Part shown: positions 46,748 through 58,395 of the stretch, piece after piece
Layout: every line of letters starts with the position of its first letter
Position numbering within the stretch: position 1 is the stretch's first letter
DNA from: Galerina marginata
Taxonomy: Eukaryota > Basidiomycota > Agaricomycetes > Agaricales > Galerinaceae
Reading direction: 5' to 3'
DNA length: 64,000 nucleotides
Assembly (NCBI GenBank): GCA_023014335.1
Contig: JAECYW010000005.1
Span: forward strand, 3,410,001-3,474,000
Translations under genes and position numbers: made by a program
Notes under the pieces: model-generated
The model's input: only the letters and a program-made list of their open reading frames with translations
What the model was told of the DNA's origin: nothing
Databases searched by the model: none

Positions 46748-48747
46748 TCACCTCAACCCCGCCCCCGCCTCCTCAGATTCCGCAAAAGGCACCCGCGTAC
46801 TAAGCTTATCATAGCGCACCCCGCGCCCACCATGCGTCCTCGTCTCGGCTCCAGGCGTGCGCGGTTCGTAACTCCTGCCTTCATGGGACCTTCCTTCGTG
46901 ACTCCTCCTTTCATGCGACCGTCCTTCGTGTGATCGGCTTTCGTGCGACCGTCCTTCATGGGATCGGCCTTCGTGTGATCTTCCTTCGTGCGACCTTCCT
47001 TCGTGGCTCCTCCCTTCATGCGACCGTCCTTCATGAGACCTCCCCTCGCGGCTCCGCTCATGGCTTCTCCTCTCCCGCGTCCGGCCTTCATAAACACCCG
47101 CACCCATAGCCATACCCGCACCCGCAGCAGGACCGGAAGCACCAGCAGGGGCATACGGCACGGAAGGTAGCGCCTCGAGCTGCAAGTTCAGATTCGACCG
47201 CGAGCGGGTGAGCACGTCCGCTGCTACTTCGTCGCCGTATTGTTCGGCTAGTTGACTGGATGGGAGGAGGGGGGAGGCGAAGGGGGTGGAGGGGTGTTAG
47301 TGTTGGATGTATGCGGCGTTGAAGGGAGAGGGAAGGAAGGAAAAGAAAAGCGAAGAAATAAATAATAAAAAGCAACAAGAAGAAGAAAAAGAAATTACAA
47401 TCACGCCCAAAGCAAAAAGAGAGACGAGAAAGAAAGAGAAAACGAAGAAAAAACGAAGAAAAAACGCACCCCGCATAATTATCCATAATAACCGCCATAC
47501 TAGCCACACTCAGCCGATACGCCTTGGGCATCATCCCCTTCCCAAACCGATACGTCACATGGTTCGCACACAACAAGCCCGCCACCATCACCGCCAAATG
47601 CAGCGGAACCAACCCAAACGCCACTGCATACCACACCCTCAGAACCCGCCTCTCAAAAGCCAAATAACGCGCTTTACACCCTGGGAGGATACTCCGCGCG
47701 TAGCACGTCTGACTAACGGTGGCTTCGACGAAGGGGGAGGAGTACCCGCAGCATTGGAGCTCGTTTTGGATTGTGAGCCGGCCGTCTTCGCCGAGGTGTT
47801 TGGACCATTGGAGGTTGATCTTGCCTTCGAGGTTGAATGTGCGTCGTTTGTAGGTTAGGTAGCCGGGTACTAATATAAACGCGAAGACGACCCAGAGGAG
47901 GAGGGTGTAGACAGCGAGGAAGGAGCGGTTGTTCGTCAGCAGGCCGGCCCAGCCGAGGAGGCAGACGAGGATGCCGGTGCATGCTGCTAGGGTTGAGAGG
48001 ACGAGCTCGGGGGTGTTTCCGGAGCGAAGGATGGCGGCGTGCGGGAAGATGTTGAACCATGTGAGGAGGGTGAGGATGAGAGTTGTGAATGAGTAGATTG
48101 TTAGCTGGGAAAGGGGTTAGTTTATGCGATTTGAATAGGAGGTTGGGGAGGGAGGGACTTACGAGGAGGTTGGCGGCGAATAGGACCCATTTGAACCGGT
48201 TCCATCTCAGCTTTCTTGGAGCATGCTTCGACCCCCTACGCCCCCGCCCGAACATCTCATCCCCATCACGGAACTCATCATCGTCCTCGTCGTCTTCATC
48301 CGCAGGCCCACCAATCCTCGCCTCCCCACTCCGGAACGCATCCACGCCGCCCCCCATCTTAGGCACCATCCCCGCTCCAGGGTTCAACGGGTCTTTCAAC
48401 CTCGCTGCGCCGCCGCGGGTCATGCGCCTCCTAGGCCCGGCAGGGGAGGAGAGTAGGGGGTTGGAGAACTTGCTTGGTACGTAGTTCACGCTTAGCGAGG
48501 CGCTGCTGTCTCCTGTCGCCAGGCCGTGGTGCTGACCGGGAGTCTCGTACGCGTTGGCTAGTGCTAGGGCATGGGGCGGAGCTCGGCCTGGGGAGACGTC
48601 TCGCGAGCGAGAGGGCGAGGAGAACGGGCTTGTTGGGCTGGCGAACCCAGGCGGACTGCCGCCGCTGCTGTGGAGGAGCGTCGAGCTGGAGGAGCTGGGG
48701 CGCTGTTGGGGGCGGGTGAACCGCGGTTTTGGGGGGTCGAACTGCAT
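46748..48747 (-). CDS. Tetraspanin, Tsp2 type
   Basis: Exons 48747-48163, 48104-47470 and 47255-46748 join in phase to 575 residues. A Ser/Pro-rich cytoplasmic N-terminus of about 180 residues leads to four membrane segments: about 184-212, 226-250, 256-280 and 350-378. The large loop between helices 3 and 4 carries the tetraspanin CCG signature (residues 313-315, NELQCCGYSSPF) and two further cysteines (QTC and PGC), consistent with paired disulphides. The long charged C-terminus contains a tandem S-H-E-G-R repeat. Tetraspanins organise membrane microdomains. The long N- and C-terminal tails fit the basidiomycete Tsp2 group by my recollection. At least five degraded or truncated copies of its 5' part lie elsewhere in the window. 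Confidence 0.85.
46866..47080 (-). repeat. 15-bp coding minisatellite (SHEGR repeat)
   Basis: Within the last tetraspanin exon a unit of about 15 bp is repeated in frame, giving around a dozen S-H-E-G/R/S-R pentapeptides. Units differ mostly at third positions and single residues (HEGRS, HESRS, HERRS). Confidence 0.85.
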
Positions 48748-49162
48748 GTTGCGCAGGATGAGGGTCGTTGAGGCGCGTATATGCGGCTGGATAGAGCCAG
48801 AGAGGCAAAAAGGAGGTCCAGCTCGTCGTTTGAGTCGACGGGGAAGCTAGAGCGAGAAAGGAATTGGCGAAAAAGTACAGCCGGGCACGTTGCCAGCACT
48901 TTAGCAGAGGCAATCAAGAACGTTTGTAGTGGTAGCAGTCCAAGACTGCAGGCGGGATGGTGTCCATAAAGGCGAATGGGAATGGCAGCGCGGTGGGATG
49001 TGCCGTCGTCGATGAAGCTTCGATGAAGTTAGGAGCAAGGTCAAAATCAAGTGGCTGTGCGCCATGTTGACGCGTCTGCTAGCCTGTCCAAGTAACGTTC
49101 TATAGATTTACAGTATGGGGGTATAAACAAACCAGGGTATCTCACAACACCATTCCACTCAA
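48748..49162. other. Spacer between tetraspanin start and dehydrogenase stop
   Basis: This is the probable promoter and leader of the tetraspanin gene. The part at 48760-48930 was duplicated with exon 1 to 20600-20780. Confidence 0.5.
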
Positions 49163-52100
49163 CTACAACCCCACGAAAGGAGCCTCCACGACCGCCCGCT
49201 GCTGCGCCAGATACAACTTGCCCACCCCCGGCGCAGGCAATGCACTCTCCTTCCGACCCATATAAACCACCTCCTTCTCACCTCTACCCATCTTCCGAAG
49301 CACCGACCCAATCCGTCCAGAAACATGCGCAAAACCACCCTGGTTCCTCGGCTCCTCCTGGAGCCACGCGAACTCCTCCGCATGGGAGTACTGCTGCAAC
49401 ACTTCTTCGAGCTGCTGGAACGGGAAGGGCGCAAGCTCCTCCATGCGGATGAACGCGACGGAGTCGTCTAGCCCGCGTGCTTGACGTTCCTTGATGAGTT
49501 CGTAGTAGATCTTGCCGGAGAGCATGACGACTCTCGTGGCCTTCGCTTTGTCTGTTAATGGGTCGGCGAGGACGGGCTTGAAGTGGGTGCCCGATTCGAT
49601 ATCAGCCATCGTCGAGGAGGCAGCCTAATATAAATATCACGTCAGTTCGGATGGATTGAGATTTGAAGGAAAATGACATACGGATAAGCGTAGGAGGCCT
49701 TTCGGGCCTGCAATAACTAGAGGCTTTCTGTAATTTCGGCAGATCTGCCTCCTAAGGAGATGGAAGTATTGAGCAGGTGTCGTTGGGAAGGTAACATGCA
49801 TGTTGATATTAGTTGGCTCGGAATTCACATCATAACGATCATTGGTCAGCTAGACGATTGAAGAGAAAAAAGTCAACAAGGAACATCATTCGCGAAGACA
49901 GACCAACCTGGAGCATCCTCTCAATCCGTGAAGACGAGTGTTCGGGTCCAGCACCATCAAGCCCATGAGGAAGCATCAAGACGATGCCGCTTTGTCTGAG
50001 CCACTTTGCTAGAATCATCGTGTCAATCGTTGCCTTGGCTGGCACGTAAAAGAACCGATGACTTACTCTCTGAGGAGGAGATGAAAGTGTCGATGATAAC
50101 CTGCACAAAGAAACCATGAGTACAAGCCCAAACAGATTGCGAAGAAGAATCACCTGAGCGCCGTTGAAGAAGTCGCCAAACTACAAGAGTACTAGTCAGT
50201 CGCAACACAGAAAGTAAAAACGGCGAATGTACCTGGGCTTCCCAAATGGGCAAAAGATTGGGTCTTTCCCAACTAGCACCATATTCGAACTAAACTCCAA
50301 AATAGGCGTCAGCAACCAAAATCGACAGAGTGACCAGAAACACGCACACCAAGTACAGCCATCTCGCTCAACGAACCTACCAAAACCACAACCTCCATCA
50401 GTCAAATCCAAAATGACACCGACTGGAAGAACACGAACTATTGGCCAACTCCAGCTTCCCATCTGCCTTCAGCTCATCATTCAACGGCACGATCACACCC
50501 TCCGTCTTCTGGTTGACCAGCATCGCGTGTCGGTGGCTGAACGTCCCTCGTCCTACGTCCTGTCCGGATATGCGCACGTCGGTACCTTCGAGCATGACCG
50601 AGCCGAATGCGAGAGCCTACAAGCCAAGGTAATGTCCGAGAATAAGTAAATGAATGACAAGAAATAGTTAAAGAACAAAAGAGCAAGAGCTTACCTCGGC
50701 GGTGGCGAAGTCAATACCCTTCCCAGACTCGATACTCTGAAGCCTATTCTTCACATGCCGATGCAACTTCGGATGGATCTCCTACAAAACCCAATCAAAA
50801 CTCAATCCACCCCCAAAAACTCAGAAAAACTCACAAATCCTTCAGGAACAGCCACACTCGCCCTGCCCACTCTATCCAACACTGCCCTATCCACACCCGT
50901 CGCAGGATCATGCACAGCCGCCTCGCTCGCGGGCCACACCATTCCGCGCCATTGATTCTGCAGCATAGACGCTGAAGGAACGTATGACGCGGTTTTGGCG
51001 AGCTCAGCTTCGAGGTGGGATTTGTATGCGGCGCGGACGGCGGTGATTTCTTGATGCGTTAGGACTTCCTCCGCCTGTGTGGGTGCGTTGTTGAGTGGGT
51101 AAATGGGAAATTGGAAGGAAGAGAGACATACGATGAGTTTTTGCTCGTACAGTTGAGGCACGGACTTTCGGGCGGCGATTTGTTCGTACATTAGCGGGCT
51201 GGTGATACCAGGCAGGTCCAGTTCGTTGTGTCTTCATTAGACCAAAGGTTCGTAAGTTCAAGGTGATAATCAGTCAACGAGAAGGTCAGTGCTTACCCCC
51301 TAAAGCAACATAAGAATATTAGTTAGATTTACGTTCAAAAAATAACAGAGAGGAACCGGGAAACAGAAACATACCATCGCCTGTACACCAACAGATCCAC
51401 GATGATATCCTTCCTGAAATAATTCCGATATCTAAACGCGATATCCATCGCTTTAGCAACATCTGCGAATCAAAAAGTATAAGAAAGCTTAAATGAGAAG
51501 AACAATGAAAGCTTACCTTCCGGATGATCTCCATTAACATGTAAAATCGGCGTGTTGATCATCTTCCCGACATCCGAGCAGTATAGAGAGGACCTAGCAT
51601 TTGAGGCTGGCGTGGTATATCCGATGCTAAAAAAACAAAAAAGTAGTCAGTTGGCAGGTCTGCTAGTGTCTCAAGCTTTCGAGAAGGAATTACTTGTTAC
51701 TGCGAAGATAATAAGTTCGAAGCACCAAAAAAAGGCGATTGAGATGACTTACTCAACGACTAAGTGAACGCTTCCACCACTGGTGAAATGCGGCAGATTA
51801 CCTGTTTATTAACACCGTCAGTCCTTCCATCCTCCACTTCCAGACAAGAAAAAGCATCAATGCCGACATACTGAGCCCAAAACTCTCCATCACGACGCCT
51901 TGGCCAGCAAAGCTAGCATCGCCGTGCAGCTGCACGCAAAGCACGCGATCGCCAAGCTTGCAGTCCGCCGGGGATGTCTTAAGCAGCGCGAACTGCTTTG
52001 CGCGCGTTTTGCCGAGGGCTACAGGATTGACGGCCTCTGAAGTTGAGGTGATGGTCAGCAGTGCCCAGAGATAAGGATGAAAGGGCTCACCGAGATGAGA

Positions 52101-53421
52101 AGGGTTAGGGAGGAGAGAAACTTTCAGTGGATGCGGAGCGCCAGGGTATGTCAATGACGGAGAAGCGACTACAAGGCCAGCTCGTCGTCAGCATCTGCCT
52201 ATGTCGACTTTTTTTGAAGAATTAGACGAACCTAAATGGCTGAGCACATCGCCCTCGGCGCCGAGCTCCTCGGGAATCTCGTATCCGCCTTTGATCTTAT
52301 GAAACATGGCCGCAGGAGAGTATTGCAGGATGTCCGTGAGGAGGTTGAGGCGACCTCTGTGGGGCATAGCTGCAAACATGTATGGATGAGTCAGTGGGAA
52401 AAAATTTATGAAGAGAAAGGATGTACCAAGGACGATGTGTTGGACGCCAGCTGGATAGATTAGGATTAGGTTGTGTGGTACTGGATATGAAGGAAATATG
52501 AAGCTTACCTTGAGAAGCGGCTGAGAAAAGAGAGTCAAGAGCGGGAAGCATCGACTCGCCGCCCTCCAGTCCGTACTACACATCACGAAGCAAAAAATCA
52601 GCAACCTGGCCAGGATGTACGCGTGCAAATTTGACTGACGCGTTTCAGGTTCGGAAACTTGAGCTGTAAAAAGTTGTCGAACACCTCACTCCGTGCAAGG
52701 AGCTCGTGTATGCGTCTCTTCTTCGCCTCGTCGATCTGAACGAGAGGAGTGTCTTCCGGAGACGGCAGAGATTGGGATTCTAGGAGGTGCGAGAACCACA
52801 AGCGTTCCGTCTTCGACGGAGAGTGTATATACTGAACAATCGAACAAAAATAAGCACCAGAAAAACAAGCAAAACATAAAAACATACCTCATACGCGATA
52901 TTCCCAACATAAACGCGCCTCAAATGTTCCCTAATCTGCCTCAAGCTCCACAACTCCTCGCCATCCGACTCCCCGACACGTTTTGTCCACAGTATCCCGT
53001 CTACGTTATACACCTTATCGTCATCATCCAGTCCATACCTCTCTGGCGAGAGTGCGGCGACTTCCTCGCGGTGGATGAGGTCGAGGGGGTCGATCCGGGC
53101 GGCGCGATGGCCGTGCGTACGCATGGAGTCTACATAGCGCAGGAGAGGCGCGTTTTCGGCGCGGTTTTGCAGCTGGGTGCTGGTGTCTGGTTGATAGAAG
53201 AGATATTGAGTAAGAAATACAGACACAATGTGGTACACGGGTGAAGTGGACTTACAGTCTGGAAAGACGTATCCTTGGGGTTTGCGAAACCCAAAGGATT
53301 CATCGTGGTACATACGACGCGTCACAAGAGTCGATGCTCTTCCTGGGTGCATGCAACCATTGTGCGGCTCAGACCCCAGAGACAAAAGGCGTCGGTGCAA
53401 GATAAGCTTGCCGCTTCTCAT
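49163..53421 (-). CDS. 2-oxoacid dehydrogenase E1 of the DHTKD1 type (mitochondrial)
   Basis: I reconstruct about 24 exons from the ATG at 53421 to the stop at 49163, all in phase, for roughly 1000 residues. The Arg-rich N-terminus ([19 protein letters not shown]) looks like a mitochondrial presequence. It is followed by [41 protein letters not shown], the thiamine-diphosphate region [63 protein letters not shown] and the C-terminal EEPRNQGGF and APGVGKLY. The [11 protein letters not shown] wording and the N-terminus favour DHTKD1 (2-oxoadipate dehydrogenase E1; lysine/tryptophan catabolism in animals) over the Krebs-cycle E1. Many exons are tiny; two appear to be microexons. Relics of its 5' end occur at 26100 and 33880. 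Confidence 0.88.
51297..51299 (-). other. Putative 3-nt microexon of the DHTKD1-like gene
   Basis: The upstream exon ends CGA TG before GTATGT (51375 region), and the downstream exon starts A CAC AAC GAA. Direct joining would create TGA. The triplet GGG at 51299-51297, between TTTAG and GTAAGC, restores TGG GGA CAC AAC and so the invariant W-G-H-N-E-L-D. Confidence 0.75.
51694..51699 (-). other. Putative 6-nt microexon of the DHTKD1-like gene
   Basis: The preceding exon ends ...GTC GTT GA at 51753 before GTAAGT, and the next starts C ATC GGA TAT at 51626. TAACAA at 51699-51694 is flanked by CGCAG and GTAATT. Including it gives H-L-V-V-D-N-N-I-G-Y, the length of the usual H-L-V-V-N-N-Q-I-G-Y thiamine-diphosphate/Mg motif. 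Skipping it stays in frame but loses two residues. Confidence 0.6.
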
Positions 53422-54299
53422 GGTTGAAAACTTCAGACGATGACAAGCAGCGTTCACGAGATCCGGTCGCGTTCCGCAGTTCTGAATGCTGATTCCAAGA
53501 CCCAAATCAACGGCTAGTCCGATGAAAAAGGGAAATACACACCTGGAGCTCCACTTGAAAACAGCCTGAGGTCCCAGCTATAGTATACCTTTGCTGAATG
53601 TTCAAAGTTGCGAAGGTATCGTCGTCGTCGTGGCCGTCGTCTTCGAGAGGAGCAAAGTGGCAGAAAAAGAAGGAAAAGTGAGCTCATCGATGATTCCATG
53701 GTCACCTGGTTGACAGCGTCGGGCGGAACTCGCGTCGGGATCGCGGGGCAGGATGATGGAAGAGTTGTGACAGAGTCACGGTGAGGGATGCGACGAATTT
53801 GGATTGAGATATTTTTCTGAACTTGCTCCTCCTCATCAACTTTTCGAGAAATCCAGGTTCTCAAATGTTCATGGGATGACCTGGCCCAAATTCCGAAAAA
53901 TAGAGAACCAAGGTCATTTTCAAGTCATTAGAAGTCCCAACTCCAAGGTTATTTTGGACAATAGGGGTTTCTGTTGCGTTCTCGAGGTCCAAAGTCGGGA
54001 CAGCAGCCCGTTCTCCGGGTGTTCTTGACAGGTACGCCAAATCGATGGAAACAAGGTCAGCCCGCTGCTCCTTTATTACATTTCCCTCGTATCACATGAT
54101 TTGAGGTAGTGTGTACCTGTCATGTGCGCCTCGCTTTGATGGAATCTCGACACCATTTGCATGGTATTTCTGTCATGAACCTCCATTTTACAAGCTCAGA
54201 ACGGTGACGCTCTACCTCTCAAAGAATATATTGCTGCCAACCACTGTTCAAAAGCGATCTGAGACTCTGAATGGTAGCGCGTGAACGATTTGAGACATA
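53422..54299. other. 5' flank of DHTKD1-like gene
   Basis: Bases 53440-53640 are the source-like sequence for relics at 2740, 8720 and 33960 (CGTCGTCGTCG block). From 53800 on nothing is recognised until the satellite starts. Confidence 0.4.
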
Positions 54300-57200
54300 C
54301 ATGGCAAACTACTCCCATTTTTAAATCACAGAGCGGGCGTAACAGACAGAATGGATGTTATTGAAAGTGGAATAGTTAAATATTTCTTTCTACTACAGGA
54401 GAAACAAGCGGTTAATTACTTTATGGCCAGAAAAGGTGAGATTTCCCGAATATCTGCGGGGCAGAATGGTTACACACCACCAATCGAGGGAACTGTCACG
54501 GAATATTGCAGCTGACTGTCATTTAACACGGAGTACTGCAACCAAATGGCCATTCTGCTACTGAGGGAAACAGTGAGATTCTGCCAATCCCGCGGACCGT
54601 AATAGTCACACCGAGCCTCAGGATTGAAATTCAGGTGAAGATTCACCATGTTAGTGCTACCGACAGAATGCTATTACTATAATTTCAGAAATACGTCATA
54701 TATCACCATGCTGACTGGACCAACCCGGTGACATGCGACCAATCGACCAGAATTTAGTGGAGCCTCACGGTTCACCGTGGTTTAACACGGAATTTTGCCA
54801 CCTTGTTACTTCGAGATAGTCTCTTGCTACTAAATTCTAGTTAAGCATACGGTACGTGTCGCCCATCTGAATTAAGTTTTAATTCGACTTTACCGACTTC
54901 CCTTAATAGAGCTGTTCTGTTTCTATTTTACTCTGCTTGAATGGTAGCAACGTACCAACTTGATCTAATTCGGTCGAGGGTTACTACTGGAGTCCGGCCG
55001 AACGGAATGGCAATACCATTATTACTGGGCTCAGTAATATTTGACCTATCAAAGCCGACGGAGTGGCCACTGGCTACCAGTTAACAGGAATTTGGTGGAA
55101 CCTCACTTTTTACAGGCGCTTAACAGAGAATGTGGCTACCATATTACTTAGAAGTAGGCGTATTTTACTAAATTCCAGGTACGGAGATGGTCTTAGTCGA
55201 CCATTTGAGTTATAACCCACCAATCCTCGAATTAAAGTTGTAATGTTTCATTTAGTCGTCTCGAATGGTGGCCGCCTCCCGATTAATCTAGGTCAGTCAG
55301 ATTTCGCTCTCACAGAGCGGGTGAACAGAATTTCATTACTCATATTAATGGGAGGCATCGAAGGGAATGGTCAGACTGCGACTAATCGACTGCAATTTGG
55401 CAGAGTCTTACGGCTCACAGGTAGTCGACACGGTATGTTGTCACCATAGTATTCCTGGAAATGGTTGCATGTCACTAATCCATCCGTCAGGAGACGGTAG
55501 GTGTCGCCCATTTGAGTTAGATTTGAATCATACCTTACCGGTTACTCTAAATAAAGGCATAGATACTTCCGATTCCCAGGTAATGGTACGGTGTTTGTAT
55601 TCTATCTGGACTCACTTTTGAATAAAATTCACCAATGCTCTCAAATAAAGTCATGGTGTTCTCGTTTTAGTCTGTTCGAATGGCAGCAGGGTACCGCCGA
55701 CATCCAATTTCGTTAGAATTCGCCGTTACAATGTGGTTCAAAAAGAATCACAATTACGATATTACTAAGATAAGTTACAATTTCCCGATCTAGCTCGACG
55801 AAATGGTTATGAACACAATTAATCGACTGGAGCTTGGTAGATTCTTACCGTTCACGGGCGCTTACCATGGAATGTTGTCACCGTATTACTCAGAAACGGT
55901 TGCATGTCACAAATTTATCTCTCAGGATACGGTACGTGTCACCCGTTTGAATTGGATTTGAATTATGGCTTACCAACTGTTCGAAATAAAGCATTCTTGT
56001 TTCCTTTTCGTCTGCTAGAATGGTAGTCGTGTACCAAGTTAATCCAACTCGGTTGGAATCTACTATTTATCGACGATGACAACAGAATTTTGTAACTGTT
56101 ACAGAGTTGGGTTGTCTTCTGTCAACCAAGGTCAAAGGAAGCGGTAGCTCACTACCAATCAACAGGGGTTTGGTGAATTTTCACAGTTCACGGGCGCTTC
56201 GCACTGTATCATGCTACCATATTGGTTAAAGCTAGTTATATATTTCCGATTCTGGGGTATTATACAGTAATTGCCACCTATCTGGACTCAGTTGTGAGTA
56301 GAATCTACCAATCTCCTCAATTATAGGCGGATTGCTTCCATTTAGTCTTCGCAGATGGTAGACGTGTACCAGTTAAATCCAATTCAGCGGGAATTTACCA
56401 TTAAAACTCGCGGAAAACATACCTCCTATACCTTTATTACTGAGATAAAGCATATTTGATCGATTTGGGTGGACGAATTGTAACACCCGGTCAAGCGACT
56501 GGAATTGGGTAAGTTCCCACAGTTCACGGGCGCTTACCACGGAATGTTGCTACCGTATTACTTGGACATGGTGAGAAATTTCCAATTCCGGGGTATCTAT
56601 ATGCTATTTGCCGACTATTCAAACTCGTTCTTTATGAGAATTTACCAATCCTTTCAAATAAGGCAGAATGTTTCCATTTTTGACTTTTCGAATGGTAGAC
56701 GTGTACCGGTTAAATCCAATTTGGCTGGGATTCACCATTACACCCCCCGGCCAAAAGAACTACTATTCCATTATTACTGAGGTAGATCATATTTGAACCA
56801 AGTAGGTGGACGGAATGGTTATACCTTGCCAATCGACTGGGGTTCGGTGAATTCTCACAGTTCACGGGCGCTTCACACGGTTTCTTGCAACCATATTGGT
56901 TAAAAGTAGTCGTATATTTCCAATTCTGGGCCATTATATAGTATTCGCCGCCTATCTGGATTCGATTTTGATTTGAATCTACCAATCGTCTAAGAGCATG
57001 CCGGAATAATTCCATTTTCGTCTTCTGAAATGGGAGCTGCGTACCGGTTAAATCCAATTCGGCCGGGACTTACCATTGCAACCTGCACCAAACAGAATTA
57101 CTATACCGTTATTACCGGGACAGTTGATATTTTCCCGAATTAGGTGGACGGAATGGTGACACCTCGCCAGTCGACTGGAGTTTGGTGAATTCTCACAGTT

Positions 57201-58310
57201 CATGGGCGCTTCGCACGGTGTCTTGCCGCCATATTGGTTAAAAGTAGTTGTATATTTCCAAATTTGTGTAATTATATGGTAATTGCCGCCTATTCGAACG
57301 TAAATGTGATTAGAATTTACCAAATAAAGGCGGAACATTCCATTTTCGACTCCTTGAATGGTAGCCATGTACTAGTTAAATCCAATTAGGATGGAATTTA
57401 CCATTACACCCCGCGGCAAAAAGAACTACTATACTATTATTACTGAGATGAAACATAATTGAACCAAGTAGGTGGACGGGATGGTTACATCCTGCCAATC
57501 GACTGGAGTTCGGTGAATTCTCACAGTTCACGGGCGCTTCACACGGTTTCTTGCAACCATATTAGTTAAAAGTAGTCGTATATTTCCAATTCTGGGCCAT
57601 TATATAGTATTCGCCGCCTATCTGGATTCGATTTTGATTTGAATCTACCAATTGTCTAAGAGCATGCCAGAATAATTCCATTTTCGTCTTCTGAAATGGT
57701 AGCTGCGTACCGGTTAAATCCAATTCGGCTGGGACTTACCATTGCAACCTGCGACAAACAGATTTACTATACCGTTATTACCGGGCTAATCGATATTTGC
57801 CAGAATTAGGTGGACGGAATGGTTACACCTGACCACTCTACTGGAGTTTGGTGAATTCTCACAGTTCACGGGCGCTTCGTATGGTCTGTAGCCACCATAT
57901 TGGTCAGAAGTCGTCATATCTTTTCGATTCTCAAGTAGTGGTATGGTACTCTTAGACTATCCGGACTCAATTTCAAGTAGAACTCACTGGTTCTCTCAAA
58001 TAAAGTTGTAATTCGTTCATTTTAGTCTGCTGAAAAGGCAGCAGGTTACTGACAGAGCCCAATTTCGAATTCGCCGCTACAAGGCTGTTCAAACGGAATT
58101 ACAATCACGACATTACTAAGATAAGTTATAATTGCTCGATCTAGCTCGACGGAATGGTCTCAAAAATATCAATCGACTGGAATTTGGTAGTTTCTCACCG
58201 TTCACGCGCGCTTACCATAGAATGTTGCCACCAGATGACTGTGTCATGGTTGGCAAGCTACTAATTCGCATGCCAGGACACTGAACGCGTTACTCATTTG
58301 AATCAGACTG
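54300..58310. repeat. Satellite array, about 336-bp monomers
   Basis: The marker TTCACGGGCGCTT recurs at 55851, 56187, 56523, 56861, 57199, 57527, 57865 and 58201, a spacing of 328-338 bp. Earlier, more diverged monomers extend left to about 54300. Each monomer also has GGTGGACGGAATGGT, AATCGACTGGA and ACCGGTTAAATCCAATT-type blocks. Monomers 56730-57070 and 57400-57740 are much closer to each other than to the one between, giving a 666-bp higher-order period. There is no coding capacity beyond chance ORFs. Confidence 0.9.
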
Positions 58311-58395
58311 CACGCGGATCCGACTTTTGAAGTGAAAGAAAAAGGAAAAAGCCATCATATTCGAACGTACAAACGAGGCTAAGCGAGTAATTTTC

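Noticed and set aside
47307..47858. 183-codon plus-strand ORF rich in Lys/Glu
   Set aside because: It is antisense to the purine/pyrimidine-biased intron 2 and exon 2 of the tetraspanin, so its length is a composition artefact.
47713..48747. Reading the tetraspanin exon 1 on to 344 residues without splicing
   Set aside because: After 48163 the frame loses similarity, and a good GTAAGT...CAG intron leads to the helix and CCG loop in the next exon.
49163..53421. Calling the dehydrogenase gene the Krebs-cycle E1 (KGD1/OGDH)
   Set aside because: The [11 protein letters not shown] motif, the short N-terminus with GFRKP and the EIPEELG block fit DHTKD1 better than the AHRGRLNVL type of KGD1. A homology search would settle it.
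54300..58310. CRISPR-like array
   Set aside because: The monomers are about 336 bp, diverged and lack short repeats with unique spacers; it is a satellite in a eukaryotic genome.
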